Below, in pieces: positions 1 to 5,041 of a DNA stretch of 8,341 nt. Below the pieces are notes generated by a model. The model was not told the DNA's origin. It saw only the letters and a list, made by a program, of their open reading frames with translations, and searched no databases. The position numbers and the translations under genes are program-made. Each line of letters starts with the position of its first letter. Within the stretch, counting starts at the first letter, position 1. Source of the stretch: an uncultured Rhodospirillales bacterium (GTDB lineage Bacteria; Pseudomonadota; Alphaproteobacteria; Rhodospirillales; 2-02-FULL-58-16); NCBI GenBank assembly GCA_913053795.1, contig CAJXGZ010000097.1:1-8341 (forward strand), written 5' to 3'.

Positions 1-1
1 G

Positions 2-193
2 CGTTACGGCTATGTGGATATGGACAAGGTGCTGGCGGCGCTCGCCTCGAAGCCTTCATCGAGCCATGTGGTGATGACCGGGCGCGGCGCGCCGCAGCCG
101 CTGATCGAGGCCGCCCAACTGGTGACCGAAATGAAAGTGGTCAAGCACCCGTTCCGCTCTGGAATAAAAGCGCAGCCGGGGGTGGAATTCTGA
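2..193 (+). CDS. cobO: Cob(I)alamin adenosyltransferase (corrinoid adenosyltransferase), C-terminal part
   Basis: Only the last 63 codons are in the window; the reading frame is open at the left edge and ends at TGA 191-193. The C-terminus reads HVVMTGRGAP, then LIEAAQLVTEM, KHPF and finally GIKAQPGVEF. This closely follows the conserved end of the CobO/BtuR/CobA family, in which a TGRGAP segment, an LVTEM helix and a KHPF..G.KAQ.GIEF tail are characteristic. The family is cytoplasmic and transfers the adenosyl group of ATP to the cobalt of cob(I)alamin or cob(I)yrinic acid a,c-diamide. The next genes on this strand are a SYLF lipoprotein and cobQ, so cobO and cobQ give a cobalamin context. 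The ATP-binding N-terminal part cannot be checked here. Confidence 0.93.
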   Translation, partial: RYGYVDMDKVLAALASKPSSSHVVMTGRGAPQPLIEAAQLVTEMKVVKHPFRSGIKAQPGVEF

Positions 194-240
194 TATAGTC
201 GTCCTGAATTTGTTTTTGGCTGCGCACATTTGGATAGATA

Positions 241-245
241 GAGGG
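241..245 (+). promoter_or_regulatory. Shine-Dalgarno site of the SYLF lipoprotein gene
   Basis: GAGGG lies 4 nt upstream of the ATG at 250 and decides this start. The 56-nt gap after cobO shows no promoter that I would defend, so read-through from cobO is likely. Confidence 0.6.
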
Positions 246-249
246 TCAC

Positions 250-936
250 ATGAAAAAGCTCATCCAAGTTTTCTTAGGTTTGGTCTTCGCCGCCGGGTTG
301 GCGTCTTGCGCCGACATCAAGAGCGACCCCAAGACCCTGCCCCAGGACCTGGTGAAGCGGGCCACGGAAACCGTCAAGCGCTTCAAGGTGCTGCCGGAGT
401 TGAGGTCGTTCGCCAAGGTCACCAATGAGGCCCGCGCCGTCGTCGTGCTGCCCAGCGTCATCAAGGCCGGGTTCTTCGGCGCCGCCGAGGCCGGACACGG
501 GCTTCTGCTGGTCAAGGGCGATGACGGAACCTGGAGCTATCCCGCCTTTTACACCCTGATGGCGGGCAGCTTCGGCTTTCAAATCGGCATCCAGGACGTC
601 GAGATCATCCTGGTTATCCGTAGCGAAAAGGCGCTTGACGCCGTTATTGATTACCAGGCCGCGCTGGGCGCCGACGCCGGCATCACTATCGGCATTTTCG
701 GCTCCGGGGTGAAGGCGTCCACCACCGCCAACCTGGACGCCGACATTGTCGCCTTCGCCCACTCCAAGCTGGGGCTCTTCGGCGGCATTTCCCTTGAGGG
801 GTCGGTGTTGTCCAGGCGCAGGGACTTCAACGAGGCCTACTACGCCCCCGGCGCCACGTCCCGGGCCATCGTCCTCAAACGCCAGCACAAAAACGCAGGC
901 GCGGATATATTGAGGGCGGCGCTTGCCAGTAAGTAA
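250..936 (+). CDS. SYLF-domain (YSC84-like) lipoprotein
   Basis: This 228-residue protein begins with a lipoprotein signal peptide: KK, a hydrophobic stretch (residues 5-17), then the lipobox LASC with Cys20 as the acylated residue. The residue after the Cys is Ala, which by the E. coli rule would favour the outer membrane. Residues about 60-190 match the SYLF/Ysc84 pattern: ARAVVVLPSVIKAGFFGAAEAG, a WSYPAFYTL segment, a Gly-rich FGFQIG stretch, and GLFGGISLEG close to NEAYY. SYLF domains are known in eukaryotes to bind phosphoinositides; the role of the bacterial lipoproteins is poorly defined. The ATG is supported by GAGGG at 241-245. The stop overlaps the cobQ start by 14 nt, implying translational coupling. 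A link to cobalamin work is inference from position only. Confidence 0.85.
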   Translation: MKKLIQVFLGLVFAAGLASCADIKSDPKTLPQDLVKRATETVKRFKVLPELRSFAKVTNEARAVVVLPSVIKAGFFGAAEAGHGLLLVKGDDGTWSYPAFYTLMAGSFGFQIGIQDVEIILVIRSEKALDAVIDYQAALGADAGITIGIFGSGVKASTTANLDADIVAFAHSKLGLFGGISLEGSVLSRRRDFNEAYYAPGATSRAIVLKRQHKNAGADILRAALASK

Positions 937-2497
937 CCCCCGCGCCCTGATGCTCCAGGGCGTTGGTTCGGACGTGGGGAAGTCGCTGCTGACGGCCGGC
1001 TTGTGCCGCGCCTATGCTCGCCGGGGGTTGGCCGTGCGCCCCTTCAAGCCGCAAAACATGTCCAACAACGCCGCCGTTACAGCGGATGGCGGCGAGATCG
1101 GCCGCGCCCAGGCCCTGCAGGCCCGCGCCTCGGGCGTCGCGCCCTCCGTTCATATGAACCCGGTGCTGCTCAAGCCCACCTCCGAGGTCGGCGCCCAGGT
1201 GGTGGTTCGGGGCGCCGTCGAGTCCAACGCCGACGCGCGCGCCTACCACGCCCTTAAACCTAAGCTCCTGCCCCGGGTGCTGGAGAGCTTCGAGTTGCTA
1301 AAAAAAGAAGCCGACCTTGTTCTTGTGGAAGGGGCCGGCAGTTCGTCGGAAGTCAACCTCAGGCGGTTCGACATCGCCAACATGGGCTTCGCCGAGGCCA
1401 GCCAAACGCCGGTGGTTCTGATCGGCGACATCGCGCGTGGCGGCGTGATCGCCAGCATCGTCGGCACCCATGCCCTGTTGTCGGAAGCCGACAGGGCGAT
1501 GATAAGGGGTTCCATCGTCGGCGCCCACGCCCTGATGAGCCAGCCTGAGCGCACCCTGACGCGGGGCTACGTCATCAACAAGTTCAGGGGCGATCCGGCC
1601 CTGTTCGCCGAGGCCGAAAAAATCATGACCGCGCGCACCGGCTTCCCATCCTTTGGATTGGTCCCTTTTTTCGCCCCGGCCCGCCTGCTGCCCAAGGAAG
1701 ACGCCATGTCGTTGGACAAGGAGCCGCGGGCGCTGGACAAGGAGCCGCGGGCGCTGGACAAGGAGACGCGGTCCGCAAGCGGCGGCGCCATCAAGATCGC
1801 CGTTCCCCGGCTTTCGCGCATCGCCAACTTCGATGACCTGGACCCCTTGGAGGCCGAGGACGACGTCGAGCTTCAATGGGTGGAGGCCGGCGACCCCCTG
1901 CCCGGCGACGCTCATGTGGTGCTGATTCCGGGCGCCAAGGCGACCTTGCCGGACATGCGCTTCCTTTGCGCCCATGGGTGGGACGTCGACATTCACGCCC
2001 ATGCCCGGCGCGGCGGCGTGGTGGTCGGCTTATGCGGCGGCTACCAGTTGCTGGGGCGCAAAATCAGCGATCCCGACGGCGCCGAAGGCCCGCCCGGTTC
2101 GGTCCCGGGCTTGGGCCTGCTCGACGTCGAGACGGTCATCGGCGGCGGCAAGACGCTTGAGAGCGCGCAAGGCGCCGATACGGTCTTCGGCGAGACGGTC
2201 AAGGGCTACGAGATTCACCAGGGCCTCACCGAGGGCCCGGACCGGACGCGTCCCTGGTTCACTCTTGACGACGGACGCAGCGAGGGCGCCATGTCCAAAA
2301 ACGGCCTGATCATGGGCGGCTACCTGCACGGCGTGTTCGCCGCCGACGGCTTCCGCCACGCCTTCCTTAACGCCATCCGCGGGGGCCGCCTGCAAGGCGC
2401 CGCTTATGAGGCGCGCATCGAGGAAACCCTCGACGCCCTGGCCGATCATCTGGAAAAACATCTGGACCTTGACCGCTTGCTCGAGGCGGCGGCTTAA
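923..2497 (+). CDS. cobQ: Cobyric acid synthase (adenosylcobyric acid synthase, glutamine-hydrolysing)
   Basis: CobQ/CbiP amidates the b, d, e and g carboxylates of adenosylcobyrinic a,c-diamide with glutamine-derived ammonia and ATP, giving adenosylcobyric acid in the cytoplasm. The N-terminal dethiobiotin-synthetase-like domain has the P-loop GSDVGKS (residues 15-21), KPQNMSNN (42-49) and VEGAGS (135-140). The C-terminal class I glutaminase domain has the nucleophile Cys371 in GLCGGYQLLG, GYEIHQG (428-434) and His469 in GGYLHGVF. I chose the TTG at 923 because it gives a family-like N-terminus (PRALMLQG) and has GAGGGC at 912-917 upstream; the ATG at 950 would begin only at LQG. At 524 residues it is somewhat longer than usual. 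The excess is explained by a 19-residue tandem duplication (178-215) and a 3 x 7-residue repeat in the interdomain linker (264-284). All catalytic motifs are present, so it is probably active. Confidence 0.95.
   Translation: MPVSNPRALMLQGVGSDVGKSLLTAGLCRAYARRGLAVRPFKPQNMSNNAAVTADGGEIGRAQALQARASGVAPSVHMNPVLLKPTSEVGAQVVVRGAVESNADARAYHALKPKLLPRVLESFELLKKEADLVLVEGAGSSSEVNLRRFDIANMGFAEASQTPVVLIGDIARGGVIASIVGTHALLSEADRAMIRGSIVGAHALMSQPERTLTRGYVINKFRGDPALFAEAEKIMTARTGFPSFGLVPFFAPARLLPKEDAMSLDKEPRALDKEPRALDKETRSASGGAIKIAVPRLSRIANFDDLDPLEAEDDVELQWVEAGDPLPGDAHVVLIPGAKATLPDMRFLCAHGWDVDIHAHARRGGVVVGLCGGYQLLGRKISDPDGAEGPPGSVPGLGLLDVETVIGGGKTLESAQGADTVFGETVKGYEIHQGLTEGPDRTRPWFTLDDGRSEGAMSKNGLIMGGYLHGVFAADGFRHAFLNAIRGGRLQGAAYEARIEETLDALADHLEKHLDLDRLLEAAA
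1454..1567 (+). repeat. In-frame 57-bp tandem duplication inside cobQ
   Basis: Two adjacent 57-nt units, 1454-1510 and 1511-1567, encode SIVGTHALLSEADRAMIRG and SIVGAHALMSQPERTLTRG (CobQ residues 178-196 and 197-215). Eleven of the 19 residues are identical, and the nucleotide differences include both silent and replacement changes. From memory of the family, this segment (GVIAS.VGTHA.L...DRAMI.G) occurs once and is followed directly by .(I/L)INKFRGD, which here appears after the second copy as YVINKFRGD. Confidence 0.85.
1712..1774 (+). repeat. Three 21-bp tandem repeats in the CobQ interdomain linker
   Basis: Units 1712-1732, 1733-1753 and 1754-1774 encode LDKEPRA, LDKEPRA and LDKETRS. Units 1 and 2 differ only in the first base of the first codon (TTG versus CTG), while unit 3 has two altered residues. 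They lie between LLPKEDAMS, the end of the synthetase domain, and IKIAVPRLSRIANFDDLDPL, which leads into the glutaminase domain. This is a place where the family tolerates length variation. Confidence 0.95.
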
Positions 2498-2505
2498 AAC
2501 AAAGG

Positions 2506-2564
2506 AAACAAAGGGGTCAGGCCCCTTTAATTCGAAAACAAAGGGGCCTGACCCCTTTAATTCG
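2506..2564. repeat. REP-like inverted palindrome pair between convergent genes
   Basis: Core 1 (2510-2528) is aaaggggtcaggccccttt, a 7-bp stem with a 5-nt loop. Core 2 (2540-2558) is its exact reverse complement. Both cores are preceded by CA and followed by AATTCG, so the unit is also a direct repeat (2509-2534 and 2539-2564). The pair can fold as two small hairpins or as one 19-bp stem with an 11-nt loop, on either strand. It sits between the convergent ends of cobQ and the antitoxin gene, a typical place for REP/BIME elements. It may stop or stabilise both transcripts. No transposase is in the window. Confidence 0.85.
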
Positions 2565-2571
2565 TTGCTCC

Positions 2572-2838
2572 TCAAACGGAATTCGTCTTTTCCGCCAGCC
2601 ACATTTTTATCAGCGACTGATACGGCACGTCTTGTTTGTTGGCGGCTATTTTTATCCGTTCCAGCAGGCTGATGGGGAGGCGTAGCGAGATGGATTTTGT
2701 TGTTGGTTTTAGGTTGGGCAGTTGGGCGCGTTCGGCTTTTTTCCAGTCGATGTAATCGCTGGAATCATGGGATTGCCAAAACGCGCGTTCTTCGGCTTCG
2801 GTTTTAAAGCTCGGCGGTGTTTTAAGTTTCTTGGTCAT
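2572..2838 (-). CDS. brnA: BrnA/CopG-type antitoxin (ribbon-helix-helix)
   Basis: This 88-residue protein has an N-terminal region FKTEAEERAFWQSHDSSDYI then DWKKAERAQLPNLKP, which is typical of the CopG-antitoxin/BrnA group. A short ribbon-helix-helix domain follows: a strand KSISLRLP (48-55), helix LLERIKIAANKQ (58-69) and helix YQSLIKMWLAEK (73-84). Such antitoxins bind and neutralise the BrnT ribonuclease through the N-terminal part and repress their own operon through the RHH domain. The ATG at 2838 has an AAGGAG site about 10 nt upstream and overlaps the end of the toxin gene by 17 nt, the usual toxin-first order. Base composition looks more AT-rich than in the flanking housekeeping genes, consistent with acquisition by transfer. 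Confidence 0.87.
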   Translation of the reverse strand: MTKKLKTPPSFKTEAEERAFWQSHDSSDYIDWKKAERAQLPNLKPTTKSISLRLPISLLERIKIAANKQDVPYQSLIKMWLAEKTNSV

Positions 2839-3124
2839 AACGAAGGCGCTCCTTGCGATGCATGTCTCGGGCGGAAATCACGCGTATCCTGGGTTCCTCA
2901 CGGCGCAGCGTGAACGTGATGTGTAGCAATCGCCCGCCAAGGGTTTGTCCCAGAGCGTGGAATCGTTTTTCCGAATAGCCGCGCCTGATGTCTTCAACGA
3001 GCAACAACGGCGCATTTAAAAACGCTTGTTCAGCTTCGGCTTGGGAAACGCCGTGCTTATGGGCGCTTTTGCGGCCATTGCCATCGTCCCATTCAAAGCC
3101 AACGGCACGCTCTAAATCAATCAT
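2822..3124 (-). CDS. brnT: BrnT-type toxin (RelE-like ribonuclease)
   Basis: The 100-residue protein has the BrnT layout: FEWDDGNGRKSAHKHGVS at 10-27, an acidic-to-aromatic middle (QAFLNAPLLLVEDI), RFHALGQTLGGRLLHITFTLR at 54-74, and the C-terminal IRVISARDMHRKERLRY (80-96). BrnT toxins are small mRNA-cleaving enzymes, structurally related to RelE, that inhibit translation and are held in check by BrnA. The frame is open further upstream to an ATG at 3178. I use ATG 3124 because the extra 18 residues (MGTHTFLASDVYCCNIHI) are unlike the family and would be encoded by the promoter and palindrome region. No Shine-Dalgarno precedes ATG 3124, and the predicted transcription start falls on it. The assignment to the family is firm; toxicity is untested. 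Confidence 0.88.
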   Translation of the reverse strand: MIDLERAVGFEWDDGNGRKSAHKHGVSQAEAEQAFLNAPLLLVEDIRRGYSEKRFHALGQTLGGRLLHITFTLRREEPRIRVISARDMHRKERLRYDQET

Positions 3125-3127
3125 GAT

Positions 3128-3150
3128 ATGTATATTACAGCAATATACAT
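3128..3150. promoter_or_regulatory. Likely BrnA operator: perfect 9-bp inverted repeat
   Basis: ATGTATATT (3128-3136) and AATATACAT (3142-3150) are exact inverted repeats around a 5-nt spacer. The site lies 4 bp upstream of the toxin start and covers the predicted -10 box and most of the promoter spacer. Ribbon-helix-helix antitoxins usually bind such AT-rich palindromes, so autorepression is the natural reading. This is inferred from position and symmetry. Confidence 0.72.
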
Positions 3151-3160
3151 CACTTGCCAA
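3132..3160 (-). promoter_or_regulatory. Predicted promoter of brnTA
   Basis: Reading on the - strand, TTGGCA (3160-3155) is followed by a 17-bp spacer and TAATAT (3137-3132). The expected transcription start falls at about 3125-3124, on the ATG itself, which predicts a leaderless toxin mRNA. The -10 matches the consensus at 4 of 6 positions, so confidence is moderate. Confidence 0.55.
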
Positions 3161-3174
3161 GAAAGTATGGGTTC

Positions 3175-3193
3175 CCAAGGGCCAAGCCCTTGG
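3175..3193. repeat. Palindrome upstream of brnT
   Basis: CCAAGGG (3175-3181) and CCCTTGG (3187-3193) form a perfect 7-bp stem around CCAAG. Together with the next hairpin (3203-3223) it looks like a dispersed extragenic palindromic repeat of the kind common between genes in Rhodospirillales. That resemblance is from memory. No second copy of this unit is in the window. Confidence 0.55.
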
Positions 3194-3202
3194 CTGGGGT
3201 TG

Positions 3203-3223
3203 TTAAGGGGCGGCGTCCCTTAA
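3203..3223 (-). terminator. Possible hairpin terminator at the end of gatA
   Basis: TTAAGGG (3203-3209) and CCCTTAA (3217-3223) form a 7-bp stem with a 7-nt loop that overlaps the gatA stop codon (3222-3220). Read on the - strand there is no strong T tract after the stem, so it is a weak intrinsic terminator at best and may instead be half of an extragenic palindromic repeat. Confidence 0.4.
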
Positions 3224-4692
3224 AAGGCGTCAGCCTTACCCTCGAATCCCGCCGCCGTTTCCAGGGCTTGGGCGGCGCTGAGCAGGGTTTCCTCGTCGAA
3301 GGCCTTGGCGATCAGTTGCAGGCCCAGCGGCAGGCCGTCCCCGTTCAGTCCCGCCGGGACCGAGATTCCAGGGAGTCCGGCCATGGAGGCGGGAACCGTG
3401 AACACGTCGTTGAGGTACATGGCGATGGGATCGTCCATTTTTTCGCCGATGGCGAAGGCGGCGGACGGCGCCGTCGGGGTCAGCAGAACGTCGACGCTTT
3501 CAAAGGCCCTCTCGAAATCCCGGGCGATCAGGGTGCGCGTTTTTTGCGCCTTGGCGTAGTAGGCGTCGTAAAAACCGGCGCTCAGCACATAGGCGCCGAT
3601 GAGCACCCGGCGGCGCACCTCCTTGCCGAAGCCCTGCCCTCGCGTGTTCATGTACATGTCGTCCAGCGAGTCGCCTTCCACCCGCAGGCCGTAGCGCACG
3701 CCGTCGTAGCGGGCCAGATTAGCGGACGCTTCCGCCGGGGCGACGATGTAATAGGCGGGCAGGGCGTATTTGCTGTGGGGCAGGGAGACGCCGATGATCT
3801 CCGCCCCCGCTTGCTTCAGCCATTGGGCGCCCTTTTTCCAAAGGTCCTCGATCTCACCCGCCATGCCGTCGACGCGGTATTCCTTGGGGATTCCCACCCG
3901 CAAGCCCTTGACGCCGGCGCCGGGCGCCTTGCTGAAATCGGGAGCGTCCAACGGCGCCGACGTCGAGTCCTTGGGATCATGACCGGCCATGGCCTGAAGC
4001 ATGATGGCGGCGTCCAGCACGGTGCGGGTTAGCGGTCCCGCCTGATCCAGGGACGAGGCGAAGGCCACCGTTCCCCAGCGCGAACAGCGCCCGTAAGTCG
4101 GCTTCAAACCGACGACGCCGCAAAAGCTGGCCGGCTGGCGGATCGAGCCGCCGGTGTCGGTTCCCGCCGCGCCCAGGCAAAGGCGCGCCGCCACCGCCGC
4201 CGCCGATCCTCCCGACGAGCCGCCCGGGGCAAGGTCCTTGCCGTCCTTTCCCTTCCACGGACTAAGGACCGGGCCGTAGTAGCTGGTCTCGTTGGACGAG
4301 CCCATGGCGAATTCGTCCATGTTGGTTTTGCCCAGCATCACCGCGCCAGCATCGCGCAGGTTGGCGCTGACCGTGGATTCGTAAGTGGGAACGAAGCCGT
4401 CCAAAATGTGCGAGGCGGCGGTGGTGAGCACGCCTTCGGTGCAGAACAGGTCCTTGACGGCCACCGGGATTCCGTCCATGGCCCCTAGCGCCTGACCCTT
4501 GGCGCGGCGGGTGTCGGAGGCCTTGGCCCGCTTAAGGGCCAGCTCCGGCGTTTCGGTGATGAAGGCGTTCAGTTGGCGCTGAGCATCCATGGCCTTGAGG
4601 CAGGCGGCGGTCAGTTCCTCGGACGTAAAGTCGCCCTTGGCCAGGCCCTCTCCCGCCTCGGCGATGGTGAGGTGGTTGAGCGCGCTTGTCAT
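3220..4692 (-). CDS. gatA: Asp/Glu-tRNA(Asn/Gln) amidotransferase subunit A
   Basis: GatA is the glutaminase subunit of GatCAB, which converts misacylated Glu-tRNA(Gln) and/or Asp-tRNA(Asn) to the amide forms in the cytoplasm. The 490-residue length is usual. The amidase-signature Ser-cisSer-Lys triad is complete: Lys80 in IPVAVKDLF, Ser159 in APGGSSGGSAAAVAA, and the nucleophile Ser183 in GTDTGGSIRQPASFCG; GKTNMDEFAMGSSNE is also present. The ATG at 4692 overlaps the gatC stop in the sequence ATGA, so the two genes are translationally coupled. The third subunit gene, gatB, commonly follows gatA. Here the next genes are a toxin-antitoxin pair and palindromic repeats, so gatB must be elsewhere. 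No truncation or frameshift is visible. Confidence 0.97.
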   Translation of the reverse strand: MTSALNHLTIAEAGEGLAKGDFTSEELTAACLKAMDAQRQLNAFITETPELALKRAKASDTRRAKGQALGAMDGIPVAVKDLFCTEGVLTTAASHILDGFVPTYESTVSANLRDAGAVMLGKTNMDEFAMGSSNETSYYGPVLSPWKGKDGKDLAPGGSSGGSAAAVAARLCLGAAGTDTGGSIRQPASFCGVVGLKPTYGRCSRWGTVAFASSLDQAGPLTRTVLDAAIMLQAMAGHDPKDSTSAPLDAPDFSKAPGAGVKGLRVGIPKEYRVDGMAGEIEDLWKKGAQWLKQAGAEIIGVSLPHSKYALPAYYIVAPAEASANLARYDGVRYGLRVEGDSLDDMYMNTRGQGFGKEVRRRVLIGAYVLSAGFYDAYYAKAQKTRTLIARDFERAFESVDVLLTPTAPSAAFAIGEKMDDPIAMYLNDVFTVPASMAGLPGISVPAGLNGDGLPLGLQLIAKAFDEETLLSAAQALETAAGFEGKADAF

Positions 4693-4976
4693 TCGATCAC
4701 CTTGGGAACCGCGAAAAAACCGCCGTCGCGCTCCGGCGCGTTAGCCAGCACGCTTTCCCGGTCGCCGCCGTCGTTGACCACGTCCAGGCGCCGGGGCAGG
4801 GCGGCGCCGGCGGCGCCGGTCATGGGGTCGACGCCCTCGGTGTCCACTTCGCCCAGTTGCTCGACCCAGCCGAGGATGTTGGACAGCTCTTTGGCGAGAT
4901 GGTCCAGCTCCTCCTCGGGCGTCTTGATGCGCGCCAGAAAGGCGATGTTTTTGACGGTTTCTTTGTCCAGGGACAT
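4689..4976 (-). CDS. gatC: Asp/Glu-tRNA(Asn/Gln) amidotransferase subunit C
   Basis: The 95-residue protein starts MSLDKETVKNIAFLARI, continues with EELDHLAKELSNILGWVEQL, and has the conserved VDPMT turn (about residue 50). It ends RESVLANAPERDGGFFAVPKVIE, all hallmarks of GatC. GatC is the small belt subunit that wraps around GatA and links it to GatB, stabilising the amidotransferase. The frame is open upstream to 5135, but ATG 4976 gives the standard family N-terminus, and the upstream extension is the antisense of the neighbouring gene. The Shine-Dalgarno is weak. The stop overlaps the gatA start by 4 nt. A 65-nt gap separates it from the SH3 protein gene on the same strand, and I could not pick a convincing promoter there. 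Confidence 0.96.
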   Translation of the reverse strand: MSLDKETVKNIAFLARIKTPEEELDHLAKELSNILGWVEQLGEVDTEGVDPMTGAAGAALPRRLDVVNDGGDRESVLANAPERDGGFFAVPKVIE

Positions 4977-5041
4977 GGAAATCCACGGGGTAATGAGCGG
5001 GTGGCGAAAACTAACACCGCCGCCACGCCGCCGCAAGAATC

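Noticed and set aside
194..249. Promoter between cobO and the SYLF gene (TATAGT at 194-199, or TTGTTT at 210 with GATAGA at 233)
   Set aside because: Neither candidate has a good partner box, and the second would start transcription inside the ribosome-binding site.
1..249. Cobalamin riboswitch near the cob genes
   Set aside because: The visible sequence before the SYLF gene is the cobO coding end plus 56 nt, too short, and I see no B12-box-like sequence.
274..888. Long open frame on the - strand opposite the SYLF lipoprotein gene
   Set aside because: It is the antisense shadow of a GC-rich coding gene, has low-complexity Gly/Ala composition and no recognisable domain.
1712..1774. CRISPR-like array
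   Set aside because: The repeats are directly adjacent without spacers, in frame within cobQ.
1298..2002. Long - strand open frame opposite cobQ
   Set aside because: It runs through the cobQ repeats in antisense and resembles no family; cobQ is certain in this region.
3125..3178. Upstream extension of the BrnT toxin to ATG 3178
   Set aside because: The added residues are unlike the family and lie over the predicted promoter and palindrome.
3154..4032. 292-codon + strand open frame opposite gatA
   Set aside because: gatA has complete catalytic motifs in the other direction; the + strand product is rich in Gly, Arg, Val and His without a domain.
4977..5041. Terminator or promoter between the SH3 protein gene and gatC
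   Set aside because: Only weak stems with long loops and no clear -35/-10 pair could be found in this 65-nt GC-rich gap.
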